Below are positions 1-6,894 of a DNA stretch of 34,718 nucleotides, piece after piece. Numbering within the stretch: the stretch's first letter is position 1; each line of letters starts with the position of its first letter. The DNA comes from Phycisphaerae bacterium (GTDB lineage Bacteria; Planctomycetota; Phycisphaerae; Sedimentisphaerales; Anaerobacaceae), in NCBI GenBank assembly GCA_030615025.1, contig JAUXAB010000038.1:1-34718 (forward strand), read 5' to 3'. The position numbers and the translations under genes were made by a program. The notes beneath the pieces are model-generated. The model had not been told where the DNA came from, made no database searches, and saw only the letters and a list, made by a program, of their open reading frames with translations.

Positions 1-60
1 GCATTCTACACCGGTTTTTTTGCCTCTTAGGTCGTTTACAATACCAACTTCTACTTTCAT
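1..60 (-). CDS. N-terminus of an unidentified protein, cut by the window edge
   Basis: Reading the minus strand from an ATG at 60-58 gives 20 codons with no stop before the window edge: MKVEVGIVNDLRGKKTGVEC. An AAGGCGG ribosome-binding site lies 8 bases upstream of the ATG (about 69-75), which is what makes this short stretch credible. Twenty residues are too few to assign a family. It is divergent from mtnP, with about 250 bases between the two starts. Confidence 0.45.
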   Translation of the reverse strand, partial: MKVEVGIVNDLRGKKTGVEC

Positions 61-244
61 AAAGTAAACCGCCTTAATGGCAAAGTCAACTGATTTCGTG
101 GATATCGACAAAATCAGGGCAGGAAACATGTGCAACCAAAATGACCATTGTAGGCAGGGCCTTCTATAAGCTCGAAGTCGCGCCAAAATATGGTTTTCTA
201 TCTTGTAAATATAGCTGTAACCCTGTACCATAACGGCCAGTTTT

Positions 245-300
245 CCCCGCCTTCGCGGGGATGGGAAACTTTATAAATGGATTCCTGCCTTCGCAGGAAT
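245..300. repeat. Two adjacent short palindromes upstream of mtnP
   Basis: Two perfect hairpins lie side by side. CCCCGC-CTTC-GCGGGG is at 245-260 and ATTCCTGC-CTTC-GCAGGAAT at 281-300. The second is one of three copies of ATTCCTGC-N4-GCAGGAAT in this window (others at 3528-3547 and 4496-4515), each with a GACA/TGTC extension on one side. It ends 10 bases before the preferred mtnP ATG, so its AGGAA may serve as the ribosome-binding site. The rest of 61-244 shows no gene or other clear feature. Confidence 0.8.
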
Positions 301-310
301 GACAAAAAAA

Positions 311-1213
311 ATGGCAGAAGAATTAATCGGTGTAATAGGCGGCACAGGGCTGGGGGATGCGCTGGTCGAGCATTTAGCTGATGCAGAATTTCACGATATC
401 GAAACGCCTTTCGGCAAGCCGAGCACGGCCATTTGCGTCGGCAGAGTCGGGCAAAAGCAAATCGCATTCCTGAATCGCCACGGCGAAGGGCATAAACTTT
501 CTCCGAGCGAGGTCCCGTTTGCAGCCAACATTTTTGCCCTGAAAAAGCTGGGCGTTCATACGTTGATAGGCAGCGGTGCGGTAGGCTCGCTCCGCGAGGA
601 AATCGCTCCCGGCGAGCTGGTCATCGTTGATGACTTTATCGATAAAACATTCAGACGGACAAACAGCTTCTTCGGTGGTTTGGGGGCGGTGCACTGCGAA
701 ATGGCTGAGCCGGTTTGCGGACGACTTCGAAAAACACTTCTGGATGCAGCTAAAGATATCGATATAAAGACACATCCAAAGGGCACCTACGTATGTATGG
801 AAGGGCCTCAATTTTCCACACGGGCTGAATCGCTTATGCACCGGGCGTGGGGCGGCGACTTGATTGGTATGACCGCTATGCCGGAAGCCAAATTGGCCAG
901 AGAGGCACAAATCTGCTACGCAATGATTGCATTAGCCAGTGATTATGACTGCTGGCGCCCCCACGAGCCCCGCCCCTCGGAGGGGCGGGACGAGCCGGAA
1001 GAAGACAGGCAAACACTTCTAAAAGAGATTATTTCAAATTTGCAAACGGCAACAAACAATTGTCTGGAACTTATAAAGGCCGTTTTGCACAGCGACAGCA
1101 AACTTGTTCGCGAGGATTGTCAGTGCAGAAAAAGTCTCGATTTAGCCGTGTGGACGGACCAGAGCCAAATCGAGGCGGCTGATAAAGAAAAGCTGAAAGT
1201 GCTTTTTGAATAG
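311..1213 (+). CDS. mtnP: S-methyl-5'-thioadenosine phosphorylase
   Basis: Cytosolic phosphorylase of the purine nucleoside phosphorylase family 2. It splits methylthioadenosine with phosphate into adenine and 5-methylthioribose-1-phosphate (methionine salvage). Visible family motifs in order are GVIGGTGL, NRHGEGHKLSPSEV, MEGPQFSTRAES, IGMTAMPEAKLAREA and SDYDCW; the two Asp of the last motif mark adenine-type specificity in MTAP. The C-terminal helix region with a C-x-C pair (EDCQC) is also typical. I prefer ATG 311 (MAEELIGVIGG) over the in-frame ATG at 299, which lies inside a dispersed palindrome. Right after SDYDCW the protein carries an extra RPSEGRDE stretch encoded by a perfect palindrome at 969-989, where relatives have a shorter loop. 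About 300 residues, normal to slightly long. A related purine phosphorylase remains possible. Confidence 0.9.
   Translation: MAEELIGVIGGTGLGDALVEHLADAEFHDIETPFGKPSTAICVGRVGQKQIAFLNRHGEGHKLSPSEVPFAANIFALKKLGVHTLIGSGAVGSLREEIAPGELVIVDDFIDKTFRRTNSFFGGLGAVHCEMAEPVCGRLRKTLLDAAKDIDIKTHPKGTYVCMEGPQFSTRAESLMHRAWGGDLIGMTAMPEAKLAREAQICYAMIALASDYDCWRPHEPRPSEGRDEPEEDRQTLLKEIISNLQTATNNCLELIKAVLHSDSKLVREDCQCRKSLDLAVWTDQSQIEAADKEKLKVLFE
969..989. repeat. Palindrome read in frame inside mtnP
   Basis: CCCGCCCCTC (969-978) and GAGGGGCGGG (980-989) are a perfect 10-bp inverted repeat with a one-base centre. The codons give a short Pro/Arg/Glu-rich insert just after the conserved SDYDCW motif. It looks like an intergenic-type GC-rich palindrome that landed in a tolerant surface loop and stayed in frame. 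Confidence 0.8.
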
Positions 1214-1222
1214 CCCAGGATA

Positions 1223-1250
1223 TTGACAGTACGAGAAGTATTGGTATAGT
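1223..1250 (+). promoter_or_regulatory. sigma70-type promoter for the lipoprotein gene
   Basis: TTGACA at 1223-1228 and TATAGT at 1245-1250 are separated by 16 bases. They lie between the mtnP stop and the start of the next gene at 1296, so the lipoprotein gene probably has its own transcript with a leader of about 38 bases. Confidence 0.65.
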
Positions 1251-1295
1251 AGGGGCCAACTTGGGAAATGTAGTTAGATTCGAAAGGATAACAAA

Positions 1296-1691
1296 ATGAA
1301 AGGACCAGTCCCAAAAACGCTTGTTTTAGCAGTTGGTATCGTCGTTGGTATTATGTTGTTCGCAGGCTGTGAAGAAGAGGAAAACTCATCGGATACGAAA
1401 CCGGATACCAAACCGAATACCAGACGGAGTAGACTCATAGCCGTTGAGAACGTGCAGCTTAAAAAACAAATTGAAAAGCTGAAAAAAGTACACGCGAAGG
1501 AAATCAAGAGGCAAGAGGAACAGCTTGACAAATGTCTGCAAGAAAAAAAGGCTTTGGAAGAGCTGTCAGATAAAGGCGTTGAAAGCTATATGCAGGACAT
1601 CTTAGGGCCCCTTGCTGAGGAAAACGCAAAACTGCACGAGGAAATAAAAACTCTCAAGGCGCAAATAGAGAAACTTAAAACAGAACTCTAA
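1296..1691 (+). CDS. Small coiled-coil lipoprotein
   Basis: Predicted exported lipoprotein of 131 residues. A hydrophobic signal segment (residues 8-23) runs into the lipobox LFAGC, with the acylated Cys at about 25, followed by an acidic linker (EEEENSSD) and a Lys/Thr-rich stretch. From about residue 50 to the end it is almost entirely heptad-like, rich in K, E, L and Q, so a long coiled coil is expected. AAAGGA about 8 bases before the ATG is the ribosome-binding site and a good promoter lies at 1223-1250. I do not recognise a family. By analogy with other short coiled-coil lipoproteins it may be an envelope structural or spacer protein, but nothing in the neighbourhood supports a specific role. 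Confidence 0.75.
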   Translation: MKGPVPKTLVLAVGIVVGIMLFAGCEEEENSSDTKPDTKPNTRRSRLIAVENVQLKKQIEKLKKVHAKEIKRQEEQLDKCLQEKKALEELSDKGVESYMQDILGPLAEENAKLHEEIKTLKAQIEKLKTEL

Positions 1692-1734
1692 GAAGCTAAG
1701 AAATAGGCAGGCACTGAACCTTTATAACCAGCCG

Positions 1735-3510
1735 TTAATCATTGCGATTGCACACCTTTCGAGCAGCCTTTACAGGGTCGGGTAATTTTTCGCCGGGGTA
1801 ACGTTTTTGCATTGCCGCTGCGACGAGCCCTACAAACATAGGTTGAGGCTTCAAAGGACGGGAAGTAAGGCACGGATGCGCCTGGGTGCCGCAAAAGTAC
1901 GGATGGGACGGAATCTCCAGGATATGCATAATCGGCTGATTCGGGGCTTTGCCGGAAAATACCAGGCCGGCCTTTTCCAACACTTCAATATAGCGAGGGT
2001 CAACCTCGTAACGATGTCTAAACCGCATTCTAACCGAATCTGTCCTGGCAAAAAGCTTCCACGCCAACGTCTGGGACTTTAGTTCTATATCCCTTCCGCC
2101 GAGGCGCATATTTCCGCCCAGTCCTTCTATTTTCTTCTGTTCCGGCAATATATCGATTACCGGCTCGGGACAGTCCGGCTCAACCTCGGTGCTATTGGCT
2201 TCTGGCAGGCCGCAAACATTGCGGGCAAATTCTATAACAGCCATTTGGAAGCCGAAGCATAGCCCCAGGTAAGGCAAATTATTCTCTCTGGCATATTTTA
2301 TGCAGGCTATTTTTCCTTGTGCACCGCGGGTACCGAACCCGCCGGGGACAATAATACCGTCAACATCAGCCAGATGCTCGGCTGCGTTCTCATCAGTAAT
2401 AGCGGTTGTTTCAATCCATTTTATTTCTGTCTCAGAAGCCAGTGCGATACCAGCATGTTCAAGCGCATTGATTATCGAGGCATAGCTGTCGCGGACGGAT
2501 GTGTATTTGCCAGTGATGCCGATGGTTATTTGGCGCGAGCGCGAGCCGATTTTGTCTGTGAAATCGCACCAGCTGGCCCAGGCCTTGCGTTCGTGCCGCA
2601 GATTGATTCTGTCCTCGATCTTGAGCAGTCTTAAGACCTCGAAGTCTAAGCCCGCGTCTCTGAGCATCGCCGGTATCATATAGATACTGGCAGAATCTGG
2701 CAGACTTATGACCCTTTCAAAAGGGACATTACTGTACACGCTTATTTTTTGCCGGACTTTTTCGCTAACAGGGTTGGCTGCCCTGCAGGCGATGATATCC
2801 GGCTGAATGCCGCATTGCATAAGCTGCTTGATGCCTAATTGTGCGGCTTTCGATTTCTGTTCGCCGAGGGTTTTCGGTTCCAATATATAGGTCAGGGCCA
2901 CGAAGCAGCAGCTATTGGGGCCTTCTTCGTACGCCAGCTCGCGCATCGCCTCGATATAATAGGCATTCTCCAGATCGCCGACTGTGCCGCCGATCTCGAC
3001 AAATACTATATCGGCCTCGGTTTCGGCTGCCAACCGGCGAAGTTTTAGCTTGACCTCGCCGGTAACGTGCGGAATCATCTGGACATCTCTGCCGAGATAG
3101 TCACCGTGTCTTTCCTTGTGCAAAATCGAGCTGAATATCTGGCCGCTCGTGACAAAATTTGCTCTGCTCAAATCCTGATTGAGCATCCTCTCATAGGTGC
3201 CCAAATCCATATCGCATTCCATACCGTCATCGAGCACAAACACTTCGCCGTGGCGAAAAGGATTCAGCGTGCCGGAATCTATGTTCAAATAGCCTTCGAG
3301 CTTAATCGGAGCAACTTTCAGCCCCTTATCCTGCATAAGCTTGGCAAGACAGGATGAAAATATGCCCTTGCCCAGGCCACTCATCACGGTGCCCATAACA
3401 AAACAATAGCGGCTTTTTCCCTTTTTATAGCCAGCCGGTACCGGCAAGAAAAATTCGCTCTCAGTTGAAGTGTCACTAACAGAAGCTAATAAATCGTTTT
3501 CCTTCGACAT
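1735..3510 (-). CDS. pyrG: CTP synthase (divergent glutaminase triad)
   Basis: Makes CTP from UTP, ATP and glutamine; cytosolic, last step of pyrimidine nucleotide synthesis. The 591 residues are longer than the usual 530-550, with about 33 extra N-terminal residues before the synthetase domain. Synthetase motifs are present: MSGLGKG with the P-loop Lys48, Lys70 in IKLEGYLN (relatives have KFDPYLN), RHGEVFVLDDG, and Glu172 in VEIGGTVGDLE. The class I glutamine amidotransferase domain has PGGFGTRG, the nucleophile Cys418 in GLCFGFQ, and HRYEVDP. The last triad motif, normally HPE, reads His545-Pro-Cys547, so the conserved Glu is missing. ATG 3510 is preceded by GAGGA at a good distance. It is convergent with the lipoprotein gene, 43 bases apart. 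Identification is secure; efficiency of glutamine use is uncertain. Confidence 0.95.
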   Translation of the reverse strand: MSKENDLLASVSDTSTESEFFLPVPAGYKKGKSRYCFVMGTVMSGLGKGIFSSCLAKLMQDKGLKVAPIKLEGYLNIDSGTLNPFRHGEVFVLDDGMECDMDLGTYERMLNQDLSRANFVTSGQIFSSILHKERHGDYLGRDVQMIPHVTGEVKLKLRRLAAETEADIVFVEIGGTVGDLENAYYIEAMRELAYEEGPNSCCFVALTYILEPKTLGEQKSKAAQLGIKQLMQCGIQPDIIACRAANPVSEKVRQKISVYSNVPFERVISLPDSASIYMIPAMLRDAGLDFEVLRLLKIEDRINLRHERKAWASWCDFTDKIGSRSRQITIGITGKYTSVRDSYASIINALEHAGIALASETEIKWIETTAITDENAAEHLADVDGIIVPGGFGTRGAQGKIACIKYARENNLPYLGLCFGFQMAVIEFARNVCGLPEANSTEVEPDCPEPVIDILPEQKKIEGLGGNMRLGGRDIELKSQTLAWKLFARTDSVRMRFRHRYEVDPRYIEVLEKAGLVFSGKAPNQPIMHILEIPSHPYFCGTQAHPCLTSRPLKPQPMFVGLVAAAMQKRYPGEKLPDPVKAARKVCNRND

Positions 3511-3523
3511 TGTTTTTCCTCTA

Positions 3524-3547
3524 TGTCATTCCTGCGGAGGCAGGAAT
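3524..3547. repeat. Dispersed palindrome, copy between pyrG and the TraB-like gene
   Basis: TGTC followed by ATTCCTGC-GGAG-GCAGGAAT. It has the same stem as the copies at 281-300 and 4496-4515, but lies in the opposite orientation to the latter, so that TGTCATTCCTGC (3524-3535) and GCAGGAATGACA (4508-4519) form a perfect 12-bp inverted pair around the gene between them. Confidence 0.8.
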
Positions 3548-3564
3548 CTATAATTACACTTTTA

Positions 3565-4467
3565 TTATTTTTGTTTCTTCTCCATGATTTCAGCGTTCCT
3601 TGTGGTTAATCCTTTAATTTCCCAGTATTCCTTAAGCTCAATTGATTTCTCGTCTTTTAGCAAATCTCGGAGAATATATCGGTGTGTTGCTCCACTGACT
3701 ATCACCAGCCGTTTGTCGGGATATTCCTTGGCGACCTTGATTATATTATCAGCCATAATCCTGTTTCGCTCATGCCATTGATCCTTGAAGAAGTGACAAT
3801 CATCTATAAGAGTCTTAAAGCCTGTGTACTGCTTTAAAATCATCGGCACAATGTCATACCTCAGCGAGTGCCTGATTCGTATAACTGAATCATGAGACTC
3901 GGAGTTAATAACCTCCGGGCAACTGCTTTTGAGCAAATGGGCTTCGGCTTCGGCGGACCAGTCCAATAATTGAGCGATTTTGATATTCAGAGAATTAGGA
4001 TCTTCCTTTTCTAATTGTTTTGCCCATTTTTTTATAAATCTACCCCATCGCTTTCGTCGTTGAACATAGCTGGTCTTCTTGAAGTTCTCCTGTCTGTCAC
4101 ATCTGTCAAAAGGTATTTGCTTTATGCCGAGCTGTGTTGCTGCCGTATCCGCCGCCCAGCATTCAGGGCTGATCTGCTTGTCCCTTAATCTTTCGATCGG
4201 CCTACCATCAGGATCAACCTGACTTAATGGCAGCTCATTTAGGATCACATCAGGCTTCAGTGAAAGGATTATCTCTTTTAAAACCTCGGGGCTGTAGTTA
4301 GGATTTTTGTGGTGTTTGTCGTGGATTGTGCCTATTATTATCACCTGTGCGTTTGAGGTTTGAGATTGGGTATTTATTTCCTTAGCGCTATTAGCAGGCT
4401 CTTTTCCTAAAGAATTCAAAGCACAACAAAGTAGGGCTAAACCCAGCATTCTAAACATCTTCACCAT
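3565..4467 (-). CDS. Secreted TraB/ChaN-like protein of unknown function
   Basis: A 300-residue protein with a signal peptide at about residues 1-21 (MVKMFRMLGLALLCCALNSLG), so probably exported. The body starts with IIIGTIHDKHH, then KPDVILNELP. Near the end RNRIMADNI is followed by LVIVSGATHRY. A GTxH motif near the start and a GxxH motif near the end, with an intervening acidic NELP, is the signature of the TraB/PrgY, ChaN and erythromycin-esterase superfamily, in which these residues cluster at a presumed metal or catalytic site. The substrate is unknown. It sits between pyrG and kdsB on the same strand but is boxed in by inverted copies of a dispersed palindrome, so operon membership is doubtful. 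Family assignment is by motif only. Confidence 0.6.
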   Translation of the reverse strand: MVKMFRMLGLALLCCALNSLGKEPANSAKEINTQSQTSNAQVIIIGTIHDKHHKNPNYSPEVLKEIILSLKPDVILNELPLSQVDPDGRPIERLRDKQISPECWAADTAATQLGIKQIPFDRCDRQENFKKTSYVQRRKRWGRFIKKWAKQLEKEDPNSLNIKIAQLLDWSAEAEAHLLKSSCPEVINSESHDSVIRIRHSLRYDIVPMILKQYTGFKTLIDDCHFFKDQWHERNRIMADNIIKVAKEYPDKRLVIVSGATHRYILRDLLKDEKSIELKEYWEIKGLTTRNAEIMEKKQK

Positions 4468-4495
4468 TTCTATTTCTCCAAAAACATGAATTTGG

Positions 4496-4515
4496 ATTCC
4501 TGCCTGCGCAGGAAT
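4496..4515. repeat. Dispersed palindrome, copy between kdsB and the TraB-like gene
   Basis: ATTCCTGC-CTGC-GCAGGAAT followed by GACA. It is the third copy of the 8-bp-stem palindrome seen at 281-300 and 3528-3547, and the right-hand member of the inverted pair around the TraB-like gene. Confidence 0.8.
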
Positions 4516-4539
4516 GACAAGGGAAATAGCTCCTATTGT

Positions 4540-5289
4540 TTATGTTCGTTCTTGTCCATTCTTGCATCTTTTTACAAACTCTGCATATTGCTGCGGTGTG
4601 TCTATGCCATCGCAGGTGTGTGCGACTTTGCCTACCAGAATGTCAAAGCCGTTTTCAATCGCCCGCAATTGCTCAAGTTTTTCGATTTTCTCCAGTTTCG
4701 TTTGCGGTAAAGCGGTAATTTTCAGCAAAAATTGCCTGCGAAAAGCATAAATTCCAATGTGTCGCAGATACTGCCGCATTTTTCCTACGCCGGATTCTTC
4801 TCTATCATAAGGTATGGGAGTACGCGAGAAATAAATCGCACGGCCAGAGCAATCGGTAATGACCTTTACAATATTAGGGTCGGCAATCTGCTCAGGATTC
4901 TGGAAATCAGCAGCGAGTGTAGCCATTGGGTAGTCGGGATTTTTTATTAAAAGCTCAGCCAGATAATCAATATTTTCCGGGTCAATCTCCGGCTCATCGG
5001 CCTGCAGGTTCACCACTATCTCGACGTCAATATCGGCAACAGCTTCAGCGATGCGGTCGGTGCCGCTTTTGTGCTCGACTGAGGTCAGGATACATTCGGC
5101 CCCGAACGAATTGGCGGCGGCAATAACCCTCTCATCGTCGGCTGCTATTATTACCTTGTCAGGCAACCTGGCCAGGCAGGCCCGCTCATAGGTGTGCTGG
5201 ATAAGGAATTTGCCCGTATCTCTGGCGAGAACTTTACCGGCGAATCTGGTAGAACCGTAACGAGCAGGGATACAAGCTAAAATTTTCAC
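4540..5289 (-). CDS. kdsB: 3-deoxy-manno-octulosonate cytidylyltransferase (CMP-KDO synthetase)
   Basis: Activates KDO with CTP to CMP-KDO for lipopolysaccharide inner-core assembly; cytosolic. The 249 residues are the family's normal length. Motifs are CIPARYGSTRFAGK at the N-terminus (nucleotide binding), a DDERV segment, NLQADEPEI (relatives usually have LQGDEP), YFSRTPIPYDR, HIGIYAFRR and LEQLRAIENG. The presence of kdsB implies a KDO-containing outer membrane. It follows a region of about 380 bases without genes and reads in the same direction as the TraB-like gene and pyrG. CTP made by PyrG is its substrate, but the spacing does not prove a shared transcript. Confidence 0.95.
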   Translation of the reverse strand: MKILACIPARYGSTRFAGKVLARDTGKFLIQHTYERACLARLPDKVIIAADDERVIAAANSFGAECILTSVEHKSGTDRIAEAVADIDVEIVVNLQADEPEIDPENIDYLAELLIKNPDYPMATLAADFQNPEQIADPNIVKVITDCSGRAIYFSRTPIPYDREESGVGKMRQYLRHIGIYAFRRQFLLKITALPQTKLEKIEKLEQLRAIENGFDILVGKVAHTCDGIDTPQQYAEFVKRCKNGQERT

Positions 5290-5500
5290 TCTCGTCTAAA
5301 CCTTCACACCAGCAGTATTTTTGCTAAGTAGGCTGTACATCTTCGCCAAAATAAGGAAAAAAACCAATTGCGACAGGATTTATGCAACAGTGTAAATCCA
5401 ACTGGGCACTTATGGTAGAAAGAAATTTGAGGTTTGTCAACAGGCCCCGTTAGAAATTTTCCCTTTTTGCACTATATTATTCGTTACGGAATTTGCTCGG

Positions 5501-5551
5501 TTGATTTTAAGAATTGTGGACTTGTAATCCGCGGCAGAGCATATATACTTT
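5501..5551 (+). repeat. Upstream copy of a duplicated regulatory segment
   Basis: The stretch beginning CTTGTAATCCG at 5521 and ending ATATACTTT at 5551 matches 6746-6776 at about 27 of 31 positions. Weaker similarity starts at TTGATT (5501 versus 6724). Each copy lies upstream of one of two paralogous binding-protein genes. This is the left boundary of a tandem duplication of about 1.22 kb. The remainder of 5290-5500 shows no gene; a weak TTAGAA-17-TATATT pair just left of this block is a possible promoter only. Confidence 0.75.
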
Positions 5552-5580
5552 ACCGGCAATCGGCATTGCTCAGTGTTTAG

Positions 5581-5657
5581 ACGGGATTAACAGGATAAAA
5601 CAAGAGCAAAACGAGGGGAAATCCTGTTAATCCTGTCCAAAATAAATGGCAAAACCA
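5581..5657 (+). repeat. Dispersed 5' element, copy 1 (hairpin plus conserved tail)
   Basis: A perfect 13-bp inverted repeat, GGATTAACAGGAT (5584-5596) and ATCCTGTTAATCC (5621-5633), is followed by a tail ending AAATGGCAAAACCAA. The tail and the left arm region (CAGGATAAAACAAGAG) recur at 30574-30636. The element ends 15 bases before the GTG start of the binding-protein gene. The tail contains a tiny reading frame (MAKPKGM, 5646-5669) whose stop is 3 bases before that GTG. Confidence 0.75.
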
Positions 5658-5672
5658 AAGGGTATGTAAATT

Positions 5673-6644
5673 GTGAAAAAAGCCTTACCAATTATCATTG
5701 TACTTGTTGTAATCGCCATCATCTTTATCGGGATCGGAATTGCAAATAAGGGTAAACAAAGAAGCCAACGCCAGATAGCGGTAATTCCTAAGGGCATTAC
5801 ACATATCTTCTGGGAATCGATTCGCAGGGGAGCAGAGAAGGCAGGTGCCGAAGCCGGCGTTAAAATCTTCTGGAACGGGCCGGAGCGGGAAGGTAACCGA
5901 GAAATGCAGATACAAATCATCGAGGACTTTATTACACAAAAAGTTTCAGGTTTTGTTCTTGCACCGATTGACAACAAAGCGCTGGTGCCATCAGTGGAAA
6001 AAATATATGCCAGGAACATACCCTGCGTGATTATTGATTCAGGTATAGACACCGATAAATATGTTTCGTTCGTGGCAACGGACAACTATAAAGGCGGTGT
6101 AATTGCAGCCAGGCGAATGGGCAAGATTCTCAACGGTAAGGGAAAAATAGTTGTTGTTAAATACGCACCCGGCTCAGCTTCAACGATGAAGCGTGAGAAC
6201 GGTTTTATCAATACCATCAAAAAAGAGTTTCCCGAAATCGAAATCGTGGACACCAAATACGGGATGGATACCGTTGAGACAGCGTTACAGGCTGCCGAAG
6301 ACCTGCTGACAAAAAACGTCGAGCTTGACGGCCTATTTGCGTGTAATGAGTCCACATCAGTGGGAGCCTTACGAGCGATGCAAAGCCAGGGACGCGCAGG
6401 CAAAATGAAGATGGTCGGTTTTGACGCTGGGGGGCTGCTCATTGAAGGGGTAAAGACGGGGGCTGTTGATTCTCTTGTGGTGCAAAATCCCTACAAGATG
6501 GGCTATGAAGGCGTCAAGGCCCTGATCGCCACACTTGACGGCAAAAAAGTCGAGAGGCGTGTAGATACTGGAGTTGCATTAGTGACTAAAGAGAACCTTG
6601 AAACTCCGGAAATTCAAGCACTTGTGAAAGGAATGTATCAGTGA
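5673..6644 (+). CDS. Sugar ABC transporter substrate-binding protein, paralogue 1
   Basis: Periplasmic binding protein of the RbsB/LacI-type (type 1 periplasmic-binding fold), 323 residues. The N-terminal hydrophobic segment (about 5-25) has no lipobox, so it is a signal peptide or membrane anchor. The mature part begins QIAVIPKGITHIFWESIRRGAEKA, then GFVLAPIDNKALVP, IPCVIIDSGIDTD, VATDNYKGG, LDGLFACNESTSVGAL, MKMVGFDAGG and a C-terminal VQNPYKMGYEGVKAL, the usual two-lobe layout. Start is GTG 5673, as no in-frame ATG fits the signal peptide. The ribosome-binding site is weak (AAAGGG about 12 bases upstream). It closely resembles the protein at 6895-7857 along its whole length and arose by tandem duplication. 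The ligand is not deducible beyond a likely mono- or small sugar. Confidence 0.88.
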   Translation: MKKALPIIIVLVVIAIIFIGIGIANKGKQRSQRQIAVIPKGITHIFWESIRRGAEKAGAEAGVKIFWNGPEREGNREMQIQIIEDFITQKVSGFVLAPIDNKALVPSVEKIYARNIPCVIIDSGIDTDKYVSFVATDNYKGGVIAARRMGKILNGKGKIVVVKYAPGSASTMKRENGFINTIKKEFPEIEIVDTKYGMDTVETALQAAEDLLTKNVELDGLFACNESTSVGALRAMQSQGRAGKMKMVGFDAGGLLIEGVKTGAVDSLVVQNPYKMGYEGVKALIATLDGKKVERRVDTGVALVTKENLETPEIQALVKGMYQ

Positions 6645-6670
6645 AGATTGGTCTCAGCGGGGCCGATATC

Positions 6671-6724
6671 GCGTTGCAAATGAGGGGATATCTAAAAGCT
6701 TCGGGCCAGTGCCGGGCCTTTTCT
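6671..6724 (+). pseudogene. Relic of the 5' end of the sugar ABC ATPase gene
   Basis: This stretch aligns with 7895-7949, which encodes residues about 15-32 of the intact ATPase (LRMTGISKSFGPVQALF), at about 46 of 55 positions counted by hand, including one single-base deletion. Blocks GGGGATATC, AGCTTCGGGCC and CTTTTC are shared. It sits 26 bases after the stop of binding-protein gene 1, as the intact ATPase start sits directly after gene 2. The similarity ends near 6724, where the duplicated upstream segment begins again. It is the frayed right end of the first unit of a tandem duplication and is too short to be functional. Confidence 0.8.
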
Positions 6725-6745
6725 TGATTATTTTTGAAATGGCGG

Positions 6746-6776
6746 CTTGTAATCCGAAGCAGAGTAGATATACTTT
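6746..6776 (+). repeat. Downstream copy of the duplicated regulatory segment
   Basis: Matches 5521-5551 (CTTGTAATCCG, GCAGAG and ATATACTTT conserved). It lies immediately upstream of the -35 box at 6778, a position suited to a regulator-binding site, although conservation could be simply what remains of the duplication. Confidence 0.7.
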
Positions 6777-6777
6777 G

Positions 6778-6806
6778 TTGACTACATACTATTGGCTATT
6801 TATTAT
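6778..6806 (+). promoter_or_regulatory. sigma70-type promoter before binding-protein gene 2
   Basis: TTGACT (6778-6783), 17-base spacer, TATTAT (6801-6806). It would start a transcript near 6813, about 80 bases before the ATG at 6895, covering the second binding protein, ATPase and permease. Confidence 0.55.
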
Positions 6807-6894
6807 TGAAAGAAATGTGGGATTAATCATTAGTCAATAATCAATATCGTCATGGAGTCTCGACGTCAAACCTAAAATTTAGGGAGAAATAATT

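Noticed and set aside
374-910. 178-codon minus-strand frame opposite mtnP
   Set aside because: Shadow of mtnP without start signals or recognisable motifs.
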